DNA of 64,000 nucleotides from positions 2,914,001 through 2,978,000 of the forward strand of contig NZ_CP065410.1 in the NCBI RefSeq assembly GCF_020544405.1, in the 5' to 3' direction. This stretch comes from Pseudomonas sp. IAC-BECa141 (GTDB lineage: Bacteria; Pseudomonadota; Gammaproteobacteria; Pseudomonadales; Pseudomonadaceae). Shown here one piece after another: positions 37,011 through 45,709 of the stretch (position 1 is the stretch's first letter; each line of letters begins with the position of its first letter). A program made the position numbers and the translations under genes. The notes under the pieces were generated by a model. The model saw only the letters and a list, made by a program, of their open reading frames with translations. It did not search any database and was not told where the DNA came from.

Positions 37011-38825
37011 CTAAGCGCCTGACGATTGCGTCGATGGCTTACGCATCATTTGCTCCATGTAGTCTGGCGACATTCCTTTAGTCTTTTTCAAATCAGGAAT
37101 ATCGAACTCTCGAACCAGGAAATATTTTATTGTGCTCGGGGATTGCGTCATATTGTTTATCATGAATCTATCACTCAGATAGAGCTCCAGAAGATCTTCG
37201 ATGTCGAAGCTGAGGCCCTTTGGTTGCGGGGCAAACCATTCATCCAATAATGCCTTTTCTGATTTCGAAGCAAGTCCGATGCGCAGACGTTTGGCTTCTC
37301 TATCAACTTCCTCAAGCCAACCAAGCTCAGCGCGAAGACTTTCTTTGCTCTCACGTGTCTGTTTTAGAGACGTATCACGCTTTTTGGCTTGAGCTTCGGT
37401 TTCGCTACCCATTCCCAACATGCGCTTGAAAGATCCATTTTCACCAAAAACCGGTCGCTCCAAACGCTCTTCTTCCTCGGAATAAGCACGGTGTTGCTCA
37501 CTGTACAACTCCCACAGTCCGCGAAGTCTTTGAATATAAAGACGGCGATGGGCGAGAAAGGCATCGGCAGAAACTTTTTTATTGCCAGCCTTGGAAATGT
37601 ATCGATTACTCGCCTCAATGGCGCTTGTGCCATTAATGTGGTCGTGTAACTCGAAGAAACTGGACACGTATCTATCTTTTTCCTGGAGCTTTGCCATCGA
37701 AGGGAAGGGAACTCCGGCACTGTAGGCTGCGCGGTACATATCGTGCAGAGCTGCCATGTGTAGTTCGCGACTGTGAGGGGTACTGTCTTTTTTTAGTCCT
37801 CCCCCTACATCAAAACTTGTTCCTGGAACCAAGCGCTCTTCCCAGCGCGGGGTGAGTGATCCAGTGCCAATCAGTCGAGCACGCCTGTTATCCCTGCATT
37901 CATGAGCAGCAACTAGATGAAGGGCTGATTTTACAGGGCCCGGCAGACACTCTCCGTCATCGACTTTATTGGAGATTGGCAGCAAAAAATCAAGAACGAC
38001 AGATGCTTCCATGCTTCTATCGACCGCATCGAACAAACCCGCGAAGATAACTTCAAGTTTTGCGCCTTTGTAGGTAGTAGTACCAGGGTCGCACGCTTCG
38101 AATATCTTATGAGCAAAGGCTCGCGCCAGTGTTGCGCCATAATCGAATCCGAATATCGACACAGATATTTTCTTGATCGAAATCGGATTTGCCTTTTTCA
38201 CATCTTCAACGAGTTTTTCGAATCGATTTGTTGCGGCTTCTAATCGAGTATCCACACCAGTTTTGAGTAAGCTAAAAACAACTTCGTCGTCACGGACCGG
38301 CGAGACACCTTCGACTGACGCTTTTGCTGCTGCTGTGGCAATCGTGGAAATAATATTCTTCGGTCTTATATTGTTCGTGAGGTTTTCCCACCAGTTTTTT
38401 CCCGTCAAAAGGTCCTTGCCAACATCGACAGCCGCTTCTGTAGCGTTATCCTTAGGCAGCTTTGAGACATCATCCTTGACTTTACTCACTGCGCCATTGA
38501 GGTCGGCGGAACTGGTAGTTGCGTTTGTTCCTAAAGTAGCGTCGAAAGATGTAGCGAGCCCGGATATGTAGAATTTATGATACTGGTTGGCTGGGTCGGA
38601 GGGCGCAGCCGTCTTTTCATGAGGATAGGCAAGAAAAAGCCGTCCAATATTCGTAACTCGGTCCTCTCTTAAGTCCTTCTCGAGATTTCGACTGACGCCG
38701 TCAAAAAAAAATCCTACGTGAAGAGTTGCTTCACAGGGCAATACCGAACTCTTCTTACCCACCGTGTCCGTGTTTGAACGCGCGCTGATAGCTTGTGCAT
38801 CAGACAAGTTTTTTGGTGTGCTCAT
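37011..38825 (-). CDS. DUF2235 (Tle-like) T6SS effector with substituted nucleophile
   Basis: 604 residues. The DUF2235 hydrolase pattern is visible: FFFDGVSRN (39-47), the elbow strand FGFDYGATLARAFAHKI (225-241), and GLFDAVDRS, where the catalytic Asp is expected. In Tle-type phospholipase effectors the elbow is GFSRG with Ser as nucleophile; here it reads G-F-D-Y-G, so Asp228 replaces Ser. The N-terminal 90 residues carry no signal peptide. The gene is AT-richer than its flanks. It is the last gene of a vgrG module and its start overlaps the DUF3304 stop (ATGA). Either a catalytically altered effector or a non-enzymatic one. Confidence 0.78.
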   Translation of the reverse strand: MSTPKNLSDAQAISARSNTDTVGKKSSVLPCEATLHVGFFFDGVSRNLEKDLREDRVTNIGRLFLAYPHEKTAAPSDPANQYHKFYISGLATSFDATLGTNATTSSADLNGAVSKVKDDVSKLPKDNATEAAVDVGKDLLTGKNWWENLTNNIRPKNIISTIATAAAKASVEGVSPVRDDEVVFSLLKTGVDTRLEAATNRFEKLVEDVKKANPISIKKISVSIFGFDYGATLARAFAHKIFEACDPGTTTYKGAKLEVIFAGLFDAVDRSMEASVVLDFLLPISNKVDDGECLPGPVKSALHLVAAHECRDNRRARLIGTGSLTPRWEERLVPGTSFDVGGGLKKDSTPHSRELHMAALHDMYRAAYSAGVPFPSMAKLQEKDRYVSSFFELHDHINGTSAIEASNRYISKAGNKKVSADAFLAHRRLYIQRLRGLWELYSEQHRAYSEEEERLERPVFGENGSFKRMLGMGSETEAQAKKRDTSLKQTRESKESLRAELGWLEEVDREAKRLRIGLASKSEKALLDEWFAPQPKGLSFDIEDLLELYLSDRFMINNMTQSPSTIKYFLVREFDIPDLKKTKGMSPDYMEQMMRKPSTQSSGA

Positions 38826-39301
38826 GGATGACTTCCTGGTCCGTCAGATGGAGGATTTGCTGAGTTTTCCGGAGCGTACCTCGTATCCAGGGTCGTGGCA
38901 GACCACAAAAGCTCAATCTTGTTTTCGGGGAGAAAATAGACGTGCAATGTATCGTCTCCGGCTTTACGTTTTGGCAGGGGCAACAGAGCCTCATGTCTCT
39001 CTATTTTCATGCCCTGGTCCTCCTGAGCTTTTGACATGCTCAGGATCCAAACTAATTTGGCATTTTCTCCGGATATGTCCCAGCAGCAGGTGACGCCTCC
39101 GTTTCCACCCCAGTTATCATTTACCCAGTAGCTACCGACAGGTCTGTCCATATAGTTATGAGACGTCAACGCCGCGCCGGGCATTCGGTTTTGGCTATAA
39201 ATGAAAAATGCTAAAAAAGGGGCAGCAATAATAAGGATGCCGATAGCTAAGGCTCGGTTCTTCCATCTGCGTTGATTCAAATTATTCAGGCTTAACGACA
39301 T
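38822..39301 (-). CDS. DUF3304 protein, putative T6SS immunity protein
   Basis: 159 residues with an N-terminal membrane helix (about 17-38) and a periplasmic domain with the DUF3304 pattern TSHNYMDRPVGSYWVNDNWGGN and GGVTCCWDIS. DUF3304 proteins commonly lie next to Tle-type lipase effectors and act as periplasmic immunity. Overlap of its stop with the effector start (4 bases) supports a pair. AT-rich like the effector. The RBS is weak, so the exact start is uncertain. Confidence 0.72.
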   Translation of the reverse strand: MSLSLNNLNQRRWKNRALAIGILIIAAPFLAFFIYSQNRMPGAALTSHNYMDRPVGSYWVNDNWGGNGGVTCCWDISGENAKLVWILSMSKAQEDQGMKIERHEALLPLPKRKAGDDTLHVYFLPENKIELLWSATTLDTRYAPENSANPPSDGPGSHP

Positions 39302-39356
39302 TGAATATTTCCAGGGCTCTTTTTCACCAATCGGCTTTCTACGGAAAAATGTTGAC

Positions 39357-40196
39357 TCATTCAGACAACTCCCTCATCACAACCCCAAGCGGCAACTTCT
39401 CCCCAACAGCCCGCTCTTTGGCTTTTCCCCACATCGGCCAATTCGCCGGGAACTCGGGATCCATCAATTGCAGGGTGGCAAACAGGCTGACGTCTTCCGG
39501 GTCAGACAAGCCTTCTGCGCGACCTGCGTCCAGCGCGTGCTTGACCTGCTTCAACCGGTCTCCATGGCAGCTACTGGTGAATACCTCCGGCGCGTCTTTT
39601 TCCAGTTCGGTGGTCAGGTTGTAGGGCAGGGGATCGATCTCCATGTCCTTCCATAACTTGGCGTCCAGGAAAATCGGCTGGTACTTGCCCGGCTGTTCCA
39701 GGTTAAGCCCTTTGAAGCATTGCCACTCATCATCCGCCGCTGGCACCCACCACTCCTGCAACGGGCCGAAAAGCCAGGCATGCCAGGACAGATCGTCGCG
39801 GGCGTGGAGCATCGGCAGTACTTCAGGGGCGTAGCTGCGGATCATCAGGACTTCGCCGGCTTCATTTTTTGCCAGCAAGGCGTCGCTCAGGTGCGCCGCG
39901 AATTTGTCGGCGGGGCAGTCGGTGCGGATCCAGCTGGCCATGGTGGTGCAGCCGGTGAAGTATTCGTGGGCGAGAAAGGCCTCGAATTCCATGTCGCTGA
40001 CGTCCACGAGCCATGGGCCGTAGTTGCGCAATTCGGCGAACTCCGGTTGAAGCATCAAGGGGCGGCGTGACGGATCGGATTTGAGAAATTGCTGCCGAGC
40101 CGGCTCAGCGAGCAGGCCCGTTTCTACGATTGCGAATCGCGACTGTGCGTTTTTATTCGCCTCTGCCCAGGCTTTCGCTGCGTCGTCCTTCGTCAT
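39357..40196 (-). CDS. DUF4123 effector adaptor (Tap/TEC type)
   Basis: 279 residues from MTKDDAAKAWAEANKN. The start overlaps the vgrG stop by one base (TGATG) and GGGAGCC lies in front, inside vgrG. The DUF4123 region (RFAIVETGLLAEPARQQFL, GPWLVDVSDMEFEAFL, SWIRTDCPADKF, RYHAWLFGPLQ-like) is the chaperone family that loads effectors onto the C-terminal extension of VgrG. GC content matches the genome, unlike the downstream pair. It bridges VgrG and the DUF2235 cargo. Confidence 0.88.
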   Translation of the reverse strand: MTKDDAAKAWAEANKNAQSRFAIVETGLLAEPARQQFLKSDPSRRPLMLQPEFAELRNYGPWLVDVSDMEFEAFLAHEYFTGCTTMASWIRTDCPADKFAAHLSDALLAKNEAGEVLMIRSYAPEVLPMLHARDDLSWHAWLFGPLQEWWVPAADDEWQCFKGLNLEQPGKYQPIFLDAKLWKDMEIDPLPYNLTTELEKDAPEVFTSSCHGDRLKQVKHALDAGRAEGLSDPEDVSLFATLQLMDPEFPANWPMWGKAKERAVGEKLPLGVVMRELSE

Positions 40197-42289
40197 CAAT
40201 TGGCTCCCGATTGCAGGGCCAGTTTTTCCCGCATGGCTTTCTTCAGACATTCAACGCAGATGCCTTTCGGCGCCTTCAACTTCGGCACGACGGCCAGCGA
40301 TTCAGCCTCGATCTTTTGATTCAGCCGGGTTTGCATCAAGCGTCCGGCCTTGTCGAGGGCTGCCAGGCCAGGGATGAAAGGCACGAGGATCTGAACGCCA
40401 GAACCCACCCCCGGCGCACCACCAGTATTGGCCTTCACTTCCGCACCGCTGATGGTCACACCACCCGCATCAACCTTGACGAAACTGCCGCCAGCCTTGG
40501 CCGTCAGTTCCATACCACCCTCGATCACGACCTTGTCGCCGGCGTGGTAATGAATCTCCGTGCCCGCTTCAACGAACTGCGCGGTGCCGACCTTCACATG
40601 CTGGGTCACGCCCACGGTCAGGTGATCATTCGCCCGCATCTCACTGACACGATCCAGATGAGTGATGCGGTGCTCTTCAACCTTGAATTCACTTAAAACA
40701 TTGGCTTCGACCGTGTCATGCCGTTCGTTGCCAACCCGAATCTTCTGGTCGTGCTCAATGTTCTCATCCCAGTCGCGCTGGGCATGGATGTAGATCTGTT
40801 CCGCGCCTTTTTTGTCTTCGATGCGGAATTCGTTGTAGCCCTTGCCACCCGGTGAGCTCAGGGTCTTGAAGGTGCTGCGGGTCTTGTTCGCCGGCAGGTC
40901 GTAGGGAACGACGTTTTCCTTGTGGTACAGGCAGCCGGTCACCAGTGGCTGGTCGGGGTCGCCTTCGAGGAAGGTCACCAGCACTTCCATGCCGATCCGT
41001 GGGATGGCGATGCCGCCGTAGGCAGCGCCGGCCCAGCCGCTGGCGACCCGCAGCCAGCAGGTGGTCTTGTCGTCGGCCTGACCTTCGCGGTCCCAGTGGA
41101 ATTGCACTTTCACGCGGCCGTACTGGTCGCAGTGGATTTCTTCGCCGGCGGGGCCGGTGACAATGGCGGTCTGGCTGCCGAGGACTTTCGGTTTCGGGTG
41201 TTCGAGGGCAGGGCGGTAGTGGGCGTCCCACGGGGTGGCCACGAAGCTGTTGCGATAGCCCTGGTGGAAATCGCTCTTGTTGTCGGTGACGTCGCTGGTG
41301 ACGTTTTCGCCCAGCACTTGCGGCTGCTTGCCTTCGTGGAATATTTCCAGCAGCAGCCACAAATCGTTCCACTCGGCGCGCGGGTGCTCGGCCAGGGTCA
41401 GGAAGTGGCCGGTGGTCAGGGTCGGCTCGTCACTTTTGCCTTCAGCCAGTTTGTAGTCACTGCGATGGCGTTCCAGGGCGCGGGTCGATAGGAACTTGCC
41501 GCGCTCACGCGTGGTGAAGCGGCCGGGGTAGTCGTAGTCCTCCAGGTCCGGGGCGAACGCGGACTTGACGGCACCTTCGGGCAGAATCTTCGGTTTTTCG
41601 AAATCGTAATCGCGGCGGCTGACGCGGCTGGTGCGGGTTTCCAGGCGCAGGTTGAAGCGCTTGATGACCGGTTTGTCGGCGGTCATGCCGGAGTCTTGCT
41701 GGTAGTTCACCGGTTTCAGTTTGCGGAACACGGTCTGGTCGTCGCCGAACACCAGTTTGTGGCCGCTGCTGCCGTGCTGGAAGTGGAAGTGAATGCCATC
41801 CTCTTCGCACAGGCGCTGGATGAAATGCAGGTCGGATTCGTCGTACTGCGCGCAGTAGTCGCGTTCCGGATACTCGGCACCGAGCTGGAAGCTGTAGGCG
41901 TCGGACAGGATCCCGCGATCTTCCAGCACCTGGGCAATGATCTTCGGCACCGTCATTTGCTGGAAGATCTGCTGGTCATGGTTGTGCCGCAGGTAGGCCA
42001 GTTGCGGCACCAGACTGATGCTGTAACGGGTCAGGGTCTTGCCGGAATCACCTTGCTCGATGCGGTACACCAGACCATGAATCTTGCCCTCGCCAGTGGC
42101 GCCGAAGGTCAGGCAGCCAGGCTTGTGCAGGAGTTCTTCGAGTTTGAGGTCGGGGCGGGCGCTGACCAGTTCGAGGTCGAAACGGAACGGTTCGTTGAGG
42201 GCTTCGCGACCGGTAAAGCTGAGGACTTGCAGGTCGGCGGAGGCGCCTTCGAGCGTGAGGGTAATGTGGGTAGCATTGGCGTCCAGCAT
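40196..42289 (-). CDS. vgrG: VgrG spike protein of a type VI secretion system
   Basis: 697 residues. The gp27-like half (EALNEPFRFDLELVSARPDL, FIQRLCEEDGIHFHFQH) is followed by the OB-fold/gp5-like half with PAGEEIHCDQYGRVKVQFHWDR, RIGMEVLVTFLEGDPDQPL and the beta-helix needle (KKGAEQIYIHAQRDW). A C-terminal extension of about 75 residues (from about 620, including FIPGLAALDKAGRL) ends with a CVEC pair and KKAMREKL. This extension is the likely docking site for the DUF4123-bound effector. GGACGGAAATAAAGGC precedes the ATG. No other T6SS structural gene is in the window, so this is an orphan vgrG cluster. Confidence 0.95.
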   Translation of the reverse strand: MLDANATHITLTLEGASADLQVLSFTGREALNEPFRFDLELVSARPDLKLEELLHKPGCLTFGATGEGKIHGLVYRIEQGDSGKTLTRYSISLVPQLAYLRHNHDQQIFQQMTVPKIIAQVLEDRGILSDAYSFQLGAEYPERDYCAQYDESDLHFIQRLCEEDGIHFHFQHGSSGHKLVFGDDQTVFRKLKPVNYQQDSGMTADKPVIKRFNLRLETRTSRVSRRDYDFEKPKILPEGAVKSAFAPDLEDYDYPGRFTTRERGKFLSTRALERHRSDYKLAEGKSDEPTLTTGHFLTLAEHPRAEWNDLWLLLEIFHEGKQPQVLGENVTSDVTDNKSDFHQGYRNSFVATPWDAHYRPALEHPKPKVLGSQTAIVTGPAGEEIHCDQYGRVKVQFHWDREGQADDKTTCWLRVASGWAGAAYGGIAIPRIGMEVLVTFLEGDPDQPLVTGCLYHKENVVPYDLPANKTRSTFKTLSSPGGKGYNEFRIEDKKGAEQIYIHAQRDWDENIEHDQKIRVGNERHDTVEANVLSEFKVEEHRITHLDRVSEMRANDHLTVGVTQHVKVGTAQFVEAGTEIHYHAGDKVVIEGGMELTAKAGGSFVKVDAGGVTISGAEVKANTGGAPGVGSGVQILVPFIPGLAALDKAGRLMQTRLNQKIEAESLAVVPKLKAPKGICVECLKKAMREKLALQSGAN

Positions 42290-42650
42290 GCCTTTATTTC
42301 CGTCCTTTGGATTAGCGTGGGCGGATGGTGCAGGATTAAACCGCCTCGTTCAAGGCGCAAATGCCGTAGAAGCACAGGCCTGAAGTCATAGGGAAAACCC
42401 TTAGGTCGGCTGTTTCGCCCCATGAAACAGGCACTTGCGCGCGAGAGATTGCGTGCAATCGTCAACCTCAGCGTCCAGGAACAGCCAGTCAGTTTCAGAC
42501 TAAAGTCGCCTGTAGCACGTCAAAGCCATCTGCCATCATTGCTCTTCACCCCCGCGTGTTCACTGCCTCCCGGTTCTTTATCGACCCGGGACGGGAGCTA
42601 TTTCTGGTTGTTTGCGCCTCTGCGCAATCGTTGCCCTGTTGGAGTTTTCA
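42290..42650. other. 361-bp divergent intergenic region, vgrG / oprD-type porin
   Basis: No gene. It must hold both promoters. No -24/-12 or strong -35/-10 pair was recognised. TTTTCAATG marks the porin start with TGTTGGAG upstream. Confidence 0.4.
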
Positions 42651-43952
42651 ATGCGTCCCCCATTTCCCCTCATCACCCCGCGCCAGTCGCTTGGCTTCGG
42701 AGCCTTTGTGCTGTGCGCCGGTTTTACCGCGCAGGTCCAGGCCAGCGGTTTTTTCGAAGACACCACGGCGAAGATCGAATCGCGCACGGTGTACTTCAAC
42801 CGTGATTTCCGTGATGGGCACACCTCCAATGATCAGGGCGCGTCCAAGCGCGAAGAGTCGGCGCAGGGCTTCATTCTCAATCTGCAATCGGGCTACACCG
42901 AAGGCACTGTCGGTTTCGGTATCGATGCGCTGGGCATGGCGGGCTTCCAGCTCGATACCAGCCCTGATCGCAGCAACAGCGGCCTGCTGCCCTCCAGCGG
43001 CGACAACCCGCGCGGCTCGAAAGGCCAATACGCAAAAATGGGCCTGACCGCCAAGGTCAAAGTCTCGGACACCGTGCTGAAGTACGGCGCGCTGCTGCCG
43101 GATCTGCCGCTGCTCAAGTACAACGACGGTCGCCTGCTGCCGACCATGTTCAACGGGGCAATGCTGACCTCCAAGGAGGTGAAGGACCTGACCTTCATGG
43201 CCGCGCGTCTGGACAAATACACCGCGCGGGATTCGACCGATTCGCAAGACATCCGCGTGCACTGCAAGAACAAGCGCTATGCCTGCAACACCACCGCCGA
43301 TCATTTCGACATGTACGGCTTCGACTACAAGATCAACGATCGCCTGACTGCGCAGTATCACTACGCCGAGCTGGAAGACATCTATCGCCAGCACTTTGTG
43401 GGTCTGCTGGCCAATCAGCCGCTGGGTGACGGCGTGCTGAAAGCCGATCTGCGTTTGCTGAAGAGCGCCGACAGCGGTGATGCCAAGGCCGGCTCCATCG
43501 ACAACCGTGCCTTGAGCGCAATGCTGTCCTACGGCATCAGCGGCCACACCTTCAGCGCCGGCTGGCAGCGCATGAATGGCGATAACTCGATGCCATATCT
43601 GGATGGCAGCAACCCGTATCTGGTGAACTACGTGCAGGTCAACGACTTCGCCGCCGCGCAGGAACGTTCATGGCAGCTGCGTTATGACTATGACTTCAAG
43701 GCCATCGGCATCAATGGCCTGAGTTTCCTGACCCGTTACGTGAACGGCGATCACGTCAAGGTGCCGGGCAGCGATCAGGAAGGCAAAGAGTGGGAACGCG
43801 ACAGCGAGTTGAAGTATGTGATTCAGACCGGGACGTTCAAGGATGTCAGCCTGCGTTTGCGCAATGCGACTTACCGTACCAACTACGAGAAGTTTGCCCG
43901 GGATGTGGATGAGACCCGGTTGATTGTGAGTTACAACTTTTCGGTGTTGTAA
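42651..43952 (+). CDS. OprD-family outer-membrane porin
   Basis: 433 residues with a signal peptide (about 1-31, QVQA-S). The mature protein starts SGFFEDTTAKIESRTVYFNRDFRD, the hallmark of OprD porins, and ends ETRLIVSYNFSVL with a short outer-membrane C-terminus. OprD members take up basic amino acids, peptides or carboxylates; the substrate is not clear. TGTTGGAGTTTTCA lies before the ATG. Monocistronic; a REP pair follows the stop. Confidence 0.92.
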   Translation: MRPPFPLITPRQSLGFGAFVLCAGFTAQVQASGFFEDTTAKIESRTVYFNRDFRDGHTSNDQGASKREESAQGFILNLQSGYTEGTVGFGIDALGMAGFQLDTSPDRSNSGLLPSSGDNPRGSKGQYAKMGLTAKVKVSDTVLKYGALLPDLPLLKYNDGRLLPTMFNGAMLTSKEVKDLTFMAARLDKYTARDSTDSQDIRVHCKNKRYACNTTADHFDMYGFDYKINDRLTAQYHYAELEDIYRQHFVGLLANQPLGDGVLKADLRLLKSADSGDAKAGSIDNRALSAMLSYGISGHTFSAGWQRMNGDNSMPYLDGSNPYLVNYVQVNDFAAAQERSWQLRYDYDFKAIGINGLSFLTRYVNGDHVKVPGSDQEGKEWERDSELKYVIQTGTFKDVSLRLRNATYRTNYEKFARDVDETRLIVSYNFSVL

Positions 43953-43981
43953 CCCATAGGTCGGCGGTGTCTGAGCTGACG

Positions 43982-44075
43982 CCATCGCGAGCAAGCTCGC
44001 TCCCACAGGTTTCCCGGGTGCTCACTAAATTGTGGTCACTCTAAATCCCTGTGGGAGCGAGCTTGCTCGCGAATG
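43982..44075. repeat. REP inverted pair (REPIN-type), between oprD-type gene and SLT lipoprotein
   Basis: Copy 1 (43984-44008) contains GCGAGCAAGCTCGCTCCCACAG; copy 2 (44047-44073) is its inverse, CTGTGGGAGCGAGCTTGCTCGCGAATG. They can form a long hairpin around a 39-base loop. It lies between two convergent 3' ends and may terminate or protect both transcripts. Confidence 0.88.
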
Positions 44076-44092
44076 CGGTTTCATGGCTACCG

Positions 44093-44713
44093 CTATAGCC
44101 AATGCCAGAACCGGCTCCAGAACCCGCGATTCAGATCATCCTTGCACGCCGCGTATTGCTGACCGTACATGTCCGAGCGGTTCTGCACCTTGCGCGCAGT
44201 CGGCATCAGCCACGCCTTGCTGGCATAGGTCTTCTGGCGAAAACCGCCCCAGCCTTCGTGGTAGTTGAGGTACTGGTTGTAGGCGTCGTACTTGTACACG
44301 CCGTTGATCGAGGTGGTCTTGTCCATGTACCAGCCGACGAAGTCGATGGCGTCGTCGAAGTCTTCGCGATCGGCGCCATATCGGCCGGTGCTTTTCTGGT
44401 AATCGGACCAGACCTCATCCTTGGCCTGCGCATAGCCCGAGGCCGTCGAAACCCGGCCCCACGGGATCACCCACAGCAGGTATTTGCGGGGCGTCTTGGC
44501 GTCGTAGCGGTAGCCGGACTCCTGATACATGATCGCGAACGGCACCTGGATCGGTACGCCCCAGCGCTTTTGCGTGACTTGCGCCGCGTCGTACCAATCA
44601 CTCTTTTCGCGGAAAATCTCGCAGAGGTTTTCCGGCGAACGCGGTGGCGATGTTCCGCAACCGGTCAGCAGTGCCGCCAATACCAACAGTCCAACCGTGC
44701 GCCCCGAATTCAA
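44093..44713 (-). CDS. SLT-domain (lytic transglycosylase-like) lipoprotein
   Basis: 206 residues with a lipobox LLTGC (Cys19), so outer- or inner-membrane lipoprotein. The SLT-type domain has the catalytic Glu in FAIMYQESGYR and GYAQAKDEVWSDYQ, GWYMDKTT near the C-terminal part. The only in-frame start is TTG at 44713. An out-of-frame ATG at 44723 would join if one T of a TTTT run were missing, giving M-T-A-L-N-S-G-R. Downstream of mtlZ by 44 bases on the same strand and possibly cotranscribed. Confidence 0.75.
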   Translation of the reverse strand: MNSGRTVGLLVLAALLTGCGTSPPRSPENLCEIFREKSDWYDAAQVTQKRWGVPIQVPFAIMYQESGYRYDAKTPRKYLLWVIPWGRVSTASGYAQAKDEVWSDYQKSTGRYGADREDFDDAIDFVGWYMDKTTSINGVYKYDAYNQYLNYHEGWGGFRQKTYASKAWLMPTARKVQNRSDMYGQQYAACKDDLNRGFWSRFWHWL

Positions 44714-44757
44714 AAGCCGTCATCCCGTCGTGCAAAAAAGGGCGCCAGTCTACGCGG

Positions 44758-45696
44758 TCAGCTCAACTGGTGGCGATAAGGCAAATCCGGACCCGTTTTA
44801 CTGCATGTAAGGGCGGCGGCCTGTACGGCAAACCTGAGCATGCCGTCGATCTGTTCGCGGCTCAGGTGCTGAACGCCTTCCACCGAATCCAGCTCATGCT
44901 CGGTCAGCCAGGTGATCAACGCGGCCTGGAAGGTATCGCCGGCGCCGACGGTATCGGCGATCTTCACCGAGTTCGCCGGCACCGACCATGAACCGTGGGC
45001 CCGGCTGAACACCGTCGCACCTTCACCGCCACGGGTCAGGAACACCACCTGACAACGATGCTGCAGCCAGCCTTCGATGACGCGCTGCGGGTCCTGCTCG
45101 GGGTACAGCAGGCTCAAGTCTTCGTCGCTGACTTTGATCAAGTCTGCCAACGGCACCAGCGTAGCGATTCGTTCGCGCCACAGGTCGATGTTCGGCTCGG
45201 GGTTGAGGCGCACGTTCGGGTCAAGGCTGATCAGGCGCTTGCCGCTTTCACGCTGCACCAGCGCAAGCAAGGTATCGGCAATCGGTTGCACCACCAGCGA
45301 GAAGGAACCGAAGTGCAAACCGCGCACCTCAGGGCCCAGCGTTGGCAGGTGTGCCAGGCTCAACTGGCGATCGGCGCAGCCTTCGCCACGGAAGCTGTAA
45401 TGCGGCGAGCCATTGGCGCCCACCGCGACCATCGCCAGGGTGGTCGGTGCAGCGAAATCCACCAGATAGTCCGGACGTACGCCCTCATCCTGCAGCACCT
45501 GTTGCAAGCGCCGGCCGAGGTAGTCGCTGGACAACCCGCCGAACAGCGCCGAATCCACGCCCAGCCGGCGCAACCCCACCGCCACGTTGAACGGCGAGCC
45601 ACCGGCAATCGCCTTGAAATTGACTTTTGAGGCCTGCCCGCCGGCATCGTCTTCGCTGAAGAAATCGAACAGCGCTTCGCCACACACCAGGTACAT
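44758..45696 (-). CDS. mtlZ: Fructokinase of the mannitol operon
   Basis: 312 residues, PfkB fold: N-terminal GGSPFNVAVGLRRLG signature, C-terminal DTVGAGDTFQAAL (catalytic Asp in this stretch). It phosphorylates fructose released by MtlD, feeding Entner-Doudoroff metabolism as fructose 6-phosphate. The start at 45696 (MYLVCGEALFDF) gives normal PfkB length; the upstream extension is out of family. Last gene of the mtlEFGKDYZ-type operon, 13 bases after mtlY. Confidence 0.9.
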   Translation of the reverse strand: MYLVCGEALFDFFSEDDAGGQASKVNFKAIAGGSPFNVAVGLRRLGVDSALFGGLSSDYLGRRLQQVLQDEGVRPDYLVDFAAPTTLAMVAVGANGSPHYSFRGEGCADRQLSLAHLPTLGPEVRGLHFGSFSLVVQPIADTLLALVQRESGKRLISLDPNVRLNPEPNIDLWRERIATLVPLADLIKVSDEDLSLLYPEQDPQRVIEGWLQHRCQVVFLTRGGEGATVFSRAHGSWSVPANSVKIADTVGAGDTFQAALITWLTEHELDSVEGVQHLSREQIDGMLRFAVQAAALTCSKTGPDLPYRHQLS

Positions 45697-45709
45697 AGTT
45701 GTTTGCTCT

